NCBI RefSeq assembly: GCF_918378365.1
Contig: NZ_OU912926.1
Coordinates: 1,860,001 to 1,924,000, forward strand
DNA from: Candidatus Nitrotoga arctica
Lineage (GTDB): Bacteria > Pseudomonadota > Gammaproteobacteria > Burkholderiales > Gallionellaceae
DNA: 64,000 nucleotides
Reading direction: 5' to 3'
The position numbers were made by a program, and so were the translations under genes. Shown in pieces: positions 49,747-57,743 of the stretch. The first letter of the stretch is position 1, and each line of letters starts with the position of its first letter. The notes under the pieces were generated by a model. It did not search any database. It worked only from the letters and a program-made list of their open reading frames with translations, and was not told the origin of the DNA.

Positions 49747-49881
49747 ATGGAAACTTCAGACTTGAATCGTATTGATAGAAAAAGCGCTATTGAGGAGCAA
49801 CAAAGTGAGCGTAGGATTGATCAGTTTCTGGAAATCTGGTTACCATGGAATATAAACATAGCCCACATACTAGGTTACTAA
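49747..49881 (+). CDS. possible 44-residue protein
   Basis: ATG 49747 to TAA 49881. Charged N-terminal half (LNRIDRKSAIEEQQSERRID) and an aromatic C-terminal half (FLEIWLPWNINIAHILGY). It lies 50 bp after the single-TM gene on the same strand and could be in its transcript. No clear ribosome site, no family. Confidence 0.35.
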   Translation: METSDLNRIDRKSAIEEQQSERRIDQFLEIWLPWNINIAHILGY

Positions 49882-50031
49882 AGTAGGGATAATTTTAATT
49901 ATAATCCTAGGGTGTCCCGCATTTCACGACTACGAATAAGCTTCTTTTTCTTTATGGCATTAGAGTGCTGTCAAAAAAAATATTAGTGTAATAGTGAAAG
50001 TCTCACTTATGAGCGATCAATCCGCATGCAA

Positions 50032-50229
50032 CTATAGACTGTTTAAGATGGCTCGATGTAAGCGTTTTTCAGCTATTCGATGGGAGAATCCTCTATAGGT
50101 TTGCAGGAGAGGGGTTTGGGTCATAAGGTGGGGGGATTCAATAAGGGGATCCGATATAGGTGGAATTCGTTGATCGGGAGCTATCCGTGGATCAGGAATC
50201 GAGTGAGCACTTGGAAAGTTATCTGACAT
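50032..50229 (-). CDS. small Pro-rich hypothetical protein
   Basis: 65 residues; AAGGAG lies 6 nt before ATG 50229, so translation is credible. Pro/Ser/Ile-rich first half (IPDPRIAPDQRIPPISDP) and a basic second half. No signal peptide. 50 bp downstream of the CHRD gene on the same strand, so likely in one transcript. Confidence 0.5.
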   Translation of the reverse strand: MSDNFPSAHSIPDPRIAPDQRIPPISDPLIESPHLMTQTPLLQTYRGFSHRIAEKRLHRAILNSL

Positions 50230-50279
50230 TATTAACTCCTTATAGATATAACGAACTTAATCTCTTCGACATATTCAGA

Positions 50280-50756
50280 CTATTTTTTAAAATTATGGCT
50301 TAGTTTATTTTCAGTTATTTGACCGCGAATTTCTCCGCTCTTGTGAACCGCACTATGAACATTTAGATAAAGATTACCCGCTTTGAAATTAGCAAATTGT
50401 CCTTGAGTTAATCGTGTACCAGACGGTATTTCCCAAATTTTATCAGAAACTTTCTTGAGAGTGACAATAACAGGCCCATTTTTTCCTACTGGAGCTTCAT
50501 GAATATGAGCAGTTGTACCATCAATTCCTGTAGTACTTATCGCTCCACTAATTGAAGTATCGCTTTCAACTTTTATATTGGACTCTCCGATCGCGGAAGT
50601 TGTTACCGGTGGTACCTCTTCTTCTCCGCTTAAAATAACGTTTACTCCAGTAGCTAATGCAAGGTTCATACCTCCAATATAAATACTTGCTATCAGACTA
50701 GTAATAATTAAAGATCGTTTCTTATTACAAATAATATATTCATGATTTACCTCCAT
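50280..50756 (-). CDS. CHRD-domain exported protein
   Basis: 158 residues from ATG 50756. The CHRD fold is seen as VILSGEEEVPPVTTSAIGE, GTTAHIHEAPVGKNGPVIV and NLYLNVHSAVHKSGEIRGQI, a secreted domain shared with chordin. A hydrophobic signal-like stretch (SLIITSLIASIYIGGMNLALA) follows an odd N-terminus. A GGAGG ribosome site is correctly spaced not for this ATG but for one at 50743 in another frame, which stops after 11 codons, so a one-base frameshift may sit between start and signal peptide. Confidence 0.8.
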   Translation of the reverse strand: MEVNHEYIICNKKRSLIITSLIASIYIGGMNLALATGVNVILSGEEEVPPVTTSAIGESNIKVESDTSISGAISTTGIDGTTAHIHEAPVGKNGPVIVTLKKVSDKIWEIPSGTRLTQGQFANFKAGNLYLNVHSAVHKSGEIRGQITENKLSHNFKK

Positions 50757-50851
50757 AAGATTAAACAATTAACGATTTTGAAGAAAAGCTAAACCTTAAA
50801 TCCGATACCCAGTCATCTTCATTCGGATTATTGTTTTTGCAAATAAATTAA

Positions 50852-50859
50852 TCTGTGCG
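50852..50859 (-). promoter_or_regulatory. CGYACAGA octamer, site 4
   Basis: CGCACAGA on the minus strand, 96 bp before the CHRD gene start. Confidence 0.4.
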
Positions 50860-50884
50860 TTAGAGCACTTTATAGAAGTAAACG

Positions 50885-50975
50885 TCTTTCAGCATTCAAC
50901 TGCTTGTAATGCTTTTCTTATTTCTCCATCCCATCACCTTAACCCTTCTAGCGTGTTGCGGTCATTGTACGAACT
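50885..50975. mobile_element. IS30 end remnant
   Basis: About 90 bp similar to the right end of the IS30 at 47126-48220 (CAGCATTCAACTGCTTGTAA, then ATTTCTCCATCCCA, then GTGTTGCGGTCATTG), including the transposase start codon region. The rest of the element is absent. Confidence 0.8.
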
Positions 50976-51045
50976 CAATATATCTAATATTCACTTATAC
51001 CTCGATAATTTGAAAATGTCGTAACTTAGTTCCCTTCCCTCCAAG

Positions 51046-51078
51046 CGCCCTCGGTCAGTATGACCCTGGGCGTTTTTT
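51046..51078 (+). terminator. terminator-like hairpin
   Basis: CGCCC-T-CGGTCA pairs with TGACC-CT-GGGCG and is followed by TTTTTT. It is a good intrinsic terminator on + although no gene ends just before it; it may insulate the next gene. Confidence 0.65.
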
Positions 51079-51122
51079 CATTTTCTGCATTAAACTCAAA
51101 TAATTTATAAATAGGAGCAAAT

Positions 51123-51296
51123 ATGATTTGGAAATCCTTAATAATCGCTGCAATAGCCGTAAGCCCCATCAAACTTGGTGCTTTATCTGTATGGGCCACA
51201 GCTCTATCATTGGCCCTAAAAATAATGCTGATATTACTTACTGCAGCTGTCCTCTTCTTCATTTCGCAAAAATACAAAAAGGATAGAATTAAATAA
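51123..51296 (+). CDS. small membrane protein
   Basis: 57 residues; AGGAG 5 nt before ATG 51123. Two hydrophobic stretches (SLIIAAIAVSPIKLGALSVW and ALKIMLILLTAAVLFFI) and a basic tail KYKKDRIK. Framed by terminators on both sides, so it is its own unit. Its company (next two broken genes) suggests an integrative-element remnant. Confidence 0.6.
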   Translation: MIWKSLIIAAIAVSPIKLGALSVWATALSLALKIMLILLTAAVLFFISQKYKKDRIK

Positions 51297-51379
51297 CCAT
51301 CCGTAACTGCCAACCATCCACTCCTGAAACCACTCTACATTTAGTCACTCCGGTTTAATCTGCATCACCCATTAACCCT

Positions 51380-51403
51380 GCCTGCACATAAGCGGGCTTT
51401 TTT
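51380..51403 (+). terminator. terminator of the small membrane protein gene
   Basis: GCCTGC (51380-51385) pairs with GCGGGC (51392-51397, one G-T pair), followed by six T. Confidence 0.7.
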
Positions 51404-51425
51404 ACGTCCAAAATATGGAGAAACT

Positions 51426-51790
51426 ATGATTATTTTACGCAATCCCACTGCTGCAAAGAACATTGCTAATTATGCGAGGGCTCAAATGATCCCTACGATG
51501 CCGACATGCTGGGATACATGATAGTAATTGAAGCAGGAGACACAGTGGCTCAACTGGAATCAGAGTGTGGCTGTCCAATATTGCACAACTATTTCGAACC
51601 AGAAATTCAGTTTGGTAATCCAGATTTTGTGCCTTCCGCCGAAATTTCTGCGGAGCATCCGTCCTGCTATGAGATGGTATTTATTCTTGGAGGCGACTTT
51701 GGGATTAGCATCTTCATTCCTAAAACCGAAGGAATTGATACCGTTCTGCTTGCTATATGTGCCCAATACGCTGTACCAAAGCTAATATAA
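51426..51790 (+). pseudogene. conserved hypothetical protein of integrative elements, frameshifted
   Basis: ATG 51426 begins IILRNPTAAKNIANYAR; a shift near 51475 moves to the frame GSNDPYDADMLGYMIVIEAG, DTVAQLESECGCPILHNYF, FGNPDFVPSAEIS and EMVFILGGDFGISIFIPK, ending AQYAVPKLI at 51790. From memory, this order of motifs resembles short hypothetical proteins carried by proteobacterial ICEs; I cannot confirm by search. Broken once. Confidence 0.6.
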
Positions 51791-52201
51791 TCCTAAAGCG
51801 GTTCTCTTTAAGGGCAGATCAATAAACACTCCTGCATTTCTCTTGGCTGTGCTGAAACATGAAGGCTTCTTGCGACCACTCAAGGATAAGCAACGTAGCT
51901 ATGAACGGCTAGAGCCTACTGAATTTATGTCAGAGGTCAAAGCGCTGATTGAAGCGATGGATACGGCCTCTACTGTAGTTAACTCTTCATTGGCTACTGA
52001 AATAGAGAACAAACCAAAGCAAGCAGTACCTAGCAAGCCAGTAGTACCGAGCAAGAAAGCCGCAACCAAAACAAGTCTTAGAACTTCACCGAAATTGATT
52101 CGTGTCTGTGAAATATGCCGTAGCCAAAACGTAACCATGCCAAAAACGGCACTCTGCAGTATCGTGCTTTTTGTAGCTGTCTAACAATCACTTATAATTA
52201 A
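51786..52201 (+). pseudogene. zinc-ribbon protein, N-terminally truncated and frameshifted
   Basis: Open from 51786 without a proper start: INTPAFLLAVLKHEGFLRPL, EFMSEVKALIEAMDTA, a Lys/Pro linker and VCEICRSQNVT. After a one-base shift near 52130 it continues HAKNGTLQYRAFCSC, which completes a CxxC...CxC zinc ribbon, ending at TAA 52199-52201. Likely a DNA-binding protein of the same integrative remnant. Confidence 0.5.
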
Positions 52202-52231
52202 TTGATATAAAACAAAATATCTGAATGTGTC

Positions 52232-52260
52232 TTGTGATTCCGGTTGTCGGAGGTTCGAGC
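52232..52260 (+). tRNA. tRNA-His fragment (possible attachment-site scar)
   Basis: 29 bases match the part of tRNA-His from the anticodon loop to the T-loop with exact spacing: loop TTGTGAT (anticodon GTG), 3' anticodon stem TCCGG, variable TTGTC, T-stem GGAGG, T-loop TTCGAGC. Both the 5' half and the acceptor end are missing; the 3' side is cut by an IS481 fragment. Not a functional tRNA. tRNA 3' halves are the usual residue of integrase-mediated insertion. Confidence 0.6.
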
Positions 52261-52640
52261 ATTACCGAGTTTAATAGGGGTATTGAATCCGTCATCCCAA
52301 CTTAAAATAATTGAGCCATTGGTCTAGATCTTTCCGCAAGGTTTCCACATTGGCATAAAGTTTTTTTCGGAATGTGACTTGGTAAAATTCCTGCAAAATG
52401 GTTTGGTGGAAGCGCTCGCATATCCCGTTAGTCTATGGTGACGCCTGAGGTTTCGACGTTCTTAAAAGTAGTTAGTGACTTATAGAAGAACGCCATCAAG
52501 GTCAGTAAAGAAGGTTTGCCCAATAGTCGGAAGCGTACTCGAAGTAAAACTTTGCTTTCGAAACTTCAATGCCAGACGCACGAAGCTGACTGGCAATGGC
52601 TATAACATCAGCGATTGAGTCGATGCAAAGACAAAATTGA
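52261..52640 (-). pseudogene. IS481-family transposase, 3' end remnant
   Basis: Minus-strand pieces include RASGIEVSKAKFYFEYASDY and, after frameshifts, TNGICERFHQTILQEFYQVT then FRKKLYANVETLRKDLDQWL, the C-terminal part of IS481 transposases with the catalytic Glu. The outer end (GAGCATTACCGAGTTT... AATCCGTCATC) matches the end at 53410. Confidence 0.75.
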
Positions 52641-52690
52641 TTTAGCCCCGGAAAGTATGTGCCTCATGTAAACGCTAATATGTTCCATAT

Positions 52691-52698
52691 CGCACAGA
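52691..52698 (+). promoter_or_regulatory. CGYACAGA octamer, site 5
   Basis: CGCACAGA, 116 bp before ATG 52814 of the EF-hand protein. Shares a downstream TTAATAG with site 1. Confidence 0.4.
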
Positions 52699-52813
52699 CC
52701 ATACTTAATAGCCTTGTTAAGCTTATATTAGAGTAAGCCAATAATATCTTGGTAAAACTCTTAACCTTATGTCAATTAAGCAATTTTTCGCAAGACTACA
52801 AATGGAGTTACAA

Positions 52814-53359
52814 ATGAAAAAATCCTTTAATTACCTCGCTATTACTTCCTGTTTTGTATTAAGTACAACGTTAGCTCACGCAGACTCTGATTCCTCTCAA
52901 GGAAATATGCAGAATCAATTGTTTAAAGCTATGGATACCAATTCAGACGGTAAAGTCACCCGTGACGAATTTAATAACTTTGGTGCAAAGAAATTTCAAC
53001 AATTAGATAGCAATGCGGATGGAGAAATTACTTCTAAAGAAATGAAAGTGGGGTATAAGAACATGACAGATGGTGTGCGTAGTCCAGATAGCAATTCGCG
53101 GAACCGCTCACCTAATTCGCAGGGAAGGTCGCTCTCTGAGAAGGGAGAATACCTTGGGTCTGGCGTTTCGGGTGGAGAAGCTGGTGGAGCAGACTCCACT
53201 GATGGACCTGCAGCCAGTTCTGAGTCTCGACGGAATGAAGCTACTGGTTCTGGCCAAACAGGAGGCTCAAGGTCAGGGAACCCAAGCTCACGCTCATCTG
53301 AAGGTTCGGGAACAAGGAGCGCTGGCTCATGGCGAGAATCGAGTGGATCAGGATATTAA
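52814..53359 (+). CDS. secreted EF-hand protein with Ser/Gly-rich tail
   Basis: 181 residues from ATG 52814 (GGAG 6 nt upstream). Signal peptide MKKSFNYLAITSCFVLSTTLAHA then DSD. Two EF-hand loops: DTNSDGKVTRDE and DSNADGEITSKE, each with Asp/Asn/Asp at positions 1, 3, 5 and Glu at 12, so calcium binding is likely. The C-terminal ~90 residues are Ser/Gly/Arg-rich like the protein at 43085-43534, a probable paralogue. Sits between two IS481 fragments. Confidence 0.85.
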   Translation: MKKSFNYLAITSCFVLSTTLAHADSDSSQGNMQNQLFKAMDTNSDGKVTRDEFNNFGAKKFQQLDSNADGEITSKEMKVGYKNMTDGVRSPDSNSRNRSPNSQGRSLSEKGEYLGSGVSGGEAGGADSTDGPAASSESRRNEATGSGQTGGSRSGNPSSRSSEGSGTRSAGSWRESSGSGY

Positions 53360-53409
53360 CTTATAAGTTGACTAGTCTCAATCTGATTTGACAATGCACT
53401 TGTAAAAAT

Positions 53410-53692
53410 GAGCGTTACCGGGTTTGATATGGATGTCGAATCCGTCATCAAACTTAAAAAAAGGTAACGCTCATGTTTCATACTAGCAACTCAATCATTA
53501 AACATAAAGCAGGATTGCTCGATCTTGTTTCAGAATTTCAAAACGTCTCTAAAGCTGCAAGATTATGTGCGTGTCGAGAGACACTTTTTATCGTTATCAA
53601 GAACTCGTTGAAACCGATGGTTTAGAAGGACTCATCGATCGCGAGCGCCGTGTGCCGAATTTTAAGATCAGTGAGCAATTGCATATCCGGAT
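53410..53692 (+). pseudogene. IS481-family transposase, 5' end remnant
   Basis: End sequence GAGCGTTACC...AATCCGTCATC, then an N-terminal transposase piece: SNSIIKHKAGLLDLVSEFQN, VSKAARLCACRETLF, RYQELVETDGLEGLIDRERR, with one frameshift near 53585. The catalytic domain is absent. The first 63 bases also form an inverted repeat (GAGCGTTACC with GGTAACGCTC). Confidence 0.75.
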
Positions 53693-54516
53693 TTAAGCCG
53701 TTTAGCTTGGTACATTGCTTTGTCCGCGCTCTTAATCAAGTCATCTGCAGATTTGCCATTTTTTGGGAAAATTGAAATTCCAATGCTTGCCCTTATTACG
53801 AGGTCGCATGTACCTATGTTGCATGGTTTTTGAATAGCTTTAATAATTTTTTTTGCGACCAACGTAGCGTCTCGAATGTTGTTAATCTCCATCAGCAAGT
53901 ACAAAAATTCATCACCGCCGTGGCGGCTAACTGTGTCGTCAACACGAGTCGTCTCCTGGAGTCGCTGCGAGATGGTCTGCAACACAGCATCTCCTGCATC
54001 GTGCCCATACCGATCATTAATATTTTTAAATTTATCCAGATCCACAAACATGACTGCCAGATTCCAGCCATGTCGATTTGCTTGCGTCAGACCATATTCA
54101 AGTCTGTCATTGAAAAATACCCGATTGGGAAGTCCAGTTAATGGGTCATGAAACGCAGCATGGCGGGCCGATTGCTCTTGCACTTTAACTGAGGCTAACT
54201 GATGCTCTAGCCTCTCTCGTTCCACGATTTCACCCACTAGCGCATTATTTACTGCTGTCAACTGCTTAACTGCATCTAGCACTTTTATTTCAACTTCTTC
54301 ACTTATTTCAAGGGCTTTTTCAACTCCTAAGGACTGATCTTGATCTGCAAGTTCTTGCTTGAGGGCAACGTTGGCGGACGATAATTCTTCGGCACACCCC
54401 GCCACAACATCTTTTATTTGCTCGCTATGAACTAGAGTTTTAGACAAAGAGGTAACAACTTTAGATGGCTTTAGTAATTGTCCAAGTTTAACTTGGACAT
54501 TTTTATTGAATTTCAT
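53668..54516 (-). CDS. GGDEF diguanylate cyclase
   Basis: 282 residues. N-terminal ~115 residues are helical, with a coiled coil about 40-110 and no sensory domain or membrane segment; GGDEF domain ~118-278 with FHDPLTGLPNR, VDLDKFKNINDRYGHDAGD and RHGGDEF at 198-204 (intact). Probably makes cyclic-di-GMP. The last residues (GYAIAH) come from the antisense of the adjoining IS481 fragment, so the original C-terminus was replaced, though all core motifs remain. ATG 54516. Confidence 0.88.
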   Translation of the reverse strand: MKFNKNVQVKLGQLLKPSKVVTSLSKTLVHSEQIKDVVAGCAEELSSANVALKQELADQDQSLGVEKALEISEEVEIKVLDAVKQLTAVNNALVGEIVERERLEHQLASVKVQEQSARHAAFHDPLTGLPNRVFFNDRLEYGLTQANRHGWNLAVMFVDLDKFKNINDRYGHDAGDAVLQTISQRLQETTRVDDTVSRHGGDEFLYLLMEINNIRDATLVAKKIIKAIQKPCNIGTCDLVIRASIGISIFPKNGKSADDLIKSADKAMYQAKRLKSGYAIAH

Positions 54517-55131
54517 GAGATTTATCCTTTCAGGATAACTGTTGATGATCGTCCTACCCTAAAATATCTTCACTAGTGCACAAGATACAAATAAGTGCCT
54601 ATAAAATTAAGGGGCAGTTTCTTTAGTGATATGGTGCGTAAAGAGGAAGACAGAATCAATAACTTCCATTTTCCAAATTTGTCCCGGTCAGAGAGCCAAA
54701 TATAGAGCCGTTAAATATTGCAAGAGACGTTTATCTAAATAAATGGCCTATGAATGGCAGCTAGGTATTCCTCGGTCACAACGTAGTGGGTATGATGACT
54801 TGCACAAGCCACATAGTCCTACAATCACCCCGATTATGGCAATTACATGCAAACAACGCACCAATCAAGTGGAAATAGACCTACTTGATTCTCAAACGAG
54901 CAGTAGTGGTATATCTTGAATTAATATTCAAAGATGACGTTATAAAGAGCTGGATCATTTCCACCCCCATCTGTTGTAACTTTCCCTTCATGGGTACTAC
55001 GCTTTTTTAAAAGGCCTTCCAATACAGGCCGAAAGTTCTTTGAGCTTGTCTGGCGCTCAGCAAGTGGTATCTGGTGTCGCCTTTCGCTGGTCTCGGCCAA
55101 ATATAAATCTTTGCAGCTCTACTCACATGTT
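54517..55131. other. gene-free region
   Basis: About 615 bp. On the minus strand 54940-55120 a stretch with HQIPLAERQTSSKNFRPV and EGLLKKRSTHEGKVTTDGG reads like a decayed coding fragment, but I cannot assign a family or a start. Otherwise nothing seen. Confidence 0.35.
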
Positions 55132-55491
55132 TTAAAGATCAACCAATACCTCGAAACCACCGTAAATCATTCGCTTTCCATCAAAGGGTGAAGCCTCTGG
55201 TTTCATCATGTCGGCCATCCGAGGATCCTTCATTACTTTGTCGTTTACCTCGTCGCGGTGAGCACGCGATTCATACACGATCCACGAAAATATGACTGTT
55301 TCTTCGGTTTCAAGATTGACGCTTTGAGGAAACGATGTAAGTTTCCCAGGCTTTACGTCATCAGCAATACACTCACAAAATTGCAGTGCACCATGCTCCC
55401 GCCATATTGCGCCGCATTTGCTCGCCATTTCACGATAAGCTTCTACATTCTTTGTTGGAAGCGGCAGAACGAAACCATCTACATAAGCCAT
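55132..55491 (-). CDS. DUF1428 family protein
   Basis: 119 residues, full length for the family. MAYVDGFVLPLPTKNVEAYREMASKC-like N-terminus, FPQSVNLETEETVIFSWIVY in the middle and MPFDGKRMIYGGFE-like end (here SPFDGKRMIYGGFEVLV). DUF1428 proteins are small ferredoxin-like dimeric alpha/beta barrels of unknown role. CAAGGAGAATGCA precedes ATG 55491. Confidence 0.88.
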   Translation of the reverse strand: MAYVDGFVLPLPTKNVEAYREMASKCGAIWREHGALQFCECIADDVKPGKLTSFPQSVNLETEETVIFSWIVYESRAHRDEVNDKVMKDPRMADMMKPEASPFDGKRMIYGGFEVLVDL

Positions 55492-55706
55492 TGCATTCTC
55501 CTTGAGAAATAGATATTTAAGTATTCAACATGGAACCACGACCGTACCTAACAACATTAGAGGTAACTTTGCATATAGTGTCTGCTAGTTTCTAAATTAA
55601 GTCGCTCCACATTTTTATGCGCGCTCTGAGCCAGACTACCAATTGCTGGCTTTGCTTTTTAAAAAAAATATAGAGACAGTTTTACTGCCTTTTGATTGTC
55701 TATCGA

Positions 55707-55850
55707 TTAGCGATTTTTGGGGCCTATTTGACCAGCGCTAACATGCTGCTCATGGATTCTGCCTTTATCGAAAAAGAAGATGATCCTTCATTACTTATTA
55801 CCTTGGCTGCTTCCCGTGGATTACTGCCCAGCAACCATTAAGGGATAAAG
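55707..55850 (-). pseudogene. decayed copy of the HEQHVEAG protein
   Basis: The minus strand reads, with shifts, HGKQPR, then IHEQHVSAGQIGPKNR and TAA at 55709-55707. It aligns in DNA with 48742-48900 (for example CAACATGCTGCTC against AACATGCTGCTCAT). Stops and frameshifts make it a pseudogene. Confidence 0.65.
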
Positions 55851-55879
55851 ATGAGAAATGTGGCTATTAGAATCGTTGC

Positions 55880-56175
55880 TTATTTGCGACCCATGGATCC
55901 CTCCACCTTTCCAGAGGTGGATTTACTAGTTTGATTTGCTTTCCTGTTGTTCCTTGCTACTTCTATTGCCCTTTTTCCTGCTGGCGCGGCAAGTTCTCCT
56001 AAAGTCCTTCAAAACCTAACTCTTCTTTTCGGTCTATCATATACTGACCGAGAGCTCCTAGATCTAAACTTATCTCATCCCTCCAAGGAAACATTTCAAT
56101 GTTATCTTCTGCGGCAAATTTTTCTATTTCCTTGGACAATTCCATGATTGCATGGGCAGTGGATCGATATGTCAT
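55880..56175 (-). pseudogene. small hypothetical gene, frameshifted
   Basis: AAGGAG precedes ATG 56175. The first 58 residues (MTYRSTAHAIMELSKEIEKF, IEMFPWRDEISLDLG) end at TAG near 56000. In the next frame a plausible continuation runs RTLGELAAPAGKRAIEVARN, then KSTSGKVEGSMGRK to TAA 55880-55882, suggesting a ~95-residue ancestor. The 58-residue form might still be made. Confidence 0.5.
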
Positions 56176-56392
56176 TTTATTCTCCTTGAATAAATCGAAG
56201 TTAAACTTTATCAAAATCCAATAGAGAAATATGTGCGATAACTAACACAATCTCACTTTCCTCAGCAAGCATCAGCTCATTCTTATCTTAGTGAAATTAA
56301 GTCTCCACCCGTGCGTATCTCCCAAGGCTGTTGTATGCCTGATGCTGCGAGAGCAACGTTCCATCTGTAACCATCTCCTCTGTGTTAGCTGT

Positions 56393-56400
56393 CGTACAGA
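56393..56400 (+). promoter_or_regulatory. CGYACAGA octamer, site 6
   Basis: CGTACAGA within TGTCGTACAGAAT (56390-56402), 78 bp before ATG 56478. Longer match to site 3. Confidence 0.5.
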
Positions 56401-56477
56401 ATAGAATTCTTACGATGAACTAAGATCGAACCTTGAAGATATTATTTTTGTAAGGTTACTTAATTAACGGAGTAAAT

Positions 56478-56675
56478 ATGGCAGATATAAAGAACAATCC
56501 TAAAGTGATCAATGGACTAATGCAAGAAAGCGAAAAAACAAACAGTGTTGTTAAGACCTTAGATTTTAAAATGATAGGGGCTATATTTATTGGAACGGTA
56601 TTATTCTTATTAATAGTCATTGCGATGACAACTGAGTGGTTTTCTTGGATAAGCTTTAAAAAATTGTTTGAATAA
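56478..56675 (+). CDS. small single-membrane-segment protein
   Basis: 65 residues; CGGAG 5 nt before ATG 56478. Polar N-terminus (MADIKNNPKVINGLMQESEK), one helix (MIGAIFIGTVLFLLIVIAM) and an amphipathic Trp-rich tail (TEWFSWISFKKLFE). Same plan and shared upstream element as 49520-49696. Function unknown. Confidence 0.65.
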   Translation: MADIKNNPKVINGLMQESEKTNSVVKTLDFKMIGAIFIGTVLFLLIVIAMTTEWFSWISFKKLFE

Positions 56676-56790
56676 ATGTCCAATTAACATTGGCGGATTC
56701 AACTCTGAAGTGCAACTTTTGTAAGTGAACTTAGGTGGCGAGCTGCGTTAATATCGGAGCCACTTAAACGACCAAGTAAAAGGAGCACAG

Positions 56791-57118
56791 ATGAAGAAAT
56801 ATAAGCAGCTCACCAGCGGGCAACGATATCAGATTTACGGATTGAAACAAGCGGGTTTGGATCAAACTCGGATTGCCCAAAAGATAGGCGTGGACAAATC
56901 GACGATTTCACGAGAGTTTAGGCGAAACAAAGGCCAACGCGGCTGGCGGCCAAAACAAGCGCAATCGTTACGTGATGAGCGCCGGCAAGCCTGTATCAAT
57001 GGCAAGCAATTCTCATCGGACAGCTGGGCGGAAGTCGAGAGGTTAATCCGAAAAGACCTCAGCCCAGAACAAGTCGCCAATCGGCTTAAGCTGGAAGGTG
57101 AAGTGCAGATCAGCCATT
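56791..57118 (+). pseudogene. IS30-family transposase, N-terminal fragment
   Basis: AAGGAG before ATG 56791; KYKQLTSGQRYQIYGLKQAG, GVDKSTISREFRRNKGQRGW, and DLSPEQVANRLKLEG are the helix-turn-helix half of an IS30 transposase, distinct from the one at 47146. It breaks off at about 57118 where CAP-protein sequence begins. The left IS end is probably near 56697 (GATTCAACTCTGAAGTGCAA). Confidence 0.8.
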
Positions 57119-57609
57119 ATCGCTATACACAACAAGTGGCGTGCGGAAGTAGGAGTCACTGAGAAACTTGGTTACTCGCCAGTCTTAGCAGTGAAAGCGC
57201 AAGCTTGGGCAGACAATTTGAAGCATACCAATCACTGCCGAGTGCAACATAGTAAACCCAGGGTGAATACGGTGAGAAACTATTCTGGGCCAGTGCGAGG
57301 AAGTCATCTGACGGTAACCAGGAATTACAAAAAGTGTCACCTGAAAAAGTAGTGAATAGTTGGGCTAGCGAAAAGATGAATTTCGACTACGTCAACAATC
57401 GCTGCAAATCAGGGAAGACATGTGGGCATTACACTCAGGTAGTCTGGCGCAGCACCACGACAGTTGGTTGTGGGATTGCAGCGTGCGAAGACACTCAGGA
57501 ACAAGTATGGGTGTGCCAGTACCAAGCGGCTGGAAATTGGATAGGCCGAAAGCCCTTAAACTTAAATTTTCTTTTGGGCACGCGCGTATTGCTCAGAACT
57601 GATGTCTAG
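57119..57609 (+). pseudogene. CAP/SCP-domain protein, truncated and frameshifted
   Basis: AIHNKWRAEVGV, then QAWADNLKHTNHCRVQHSK; after a shift near 57262 GEYGEKLFWASARKSSDG, VVNSWASEKMNFDYVNNRC, CGHYTQVVWRSTTTVGCG and VWVCQYQAAGNWIGRKP. These are the consecutive motifs of the CAP (PR-1/SCP) superfamily of secreted proteins. The N-terminus with any signal peptide is missing at the IS30 junction. Confidence 0.85.
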
Positions 57610-57743
57610 AAAACTGGCTATCGGCTGGCACTTATTTTCTTTTGCAAAGCTTATTTCATCGCTCTGTTGCAATCATCGTAATCCGGCTAGGTGGCAAATC
57701 GCATGAAATCGCTCAAGGAAGTTTATTGTGAATTAACTACCTA

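Noticed and set aside
51026..51313. 95-codon minus-strand frame
   Set aside because: It is the shadow of the small membrane gene at 51123-51296, which has a good ribosome site and its own terminator.
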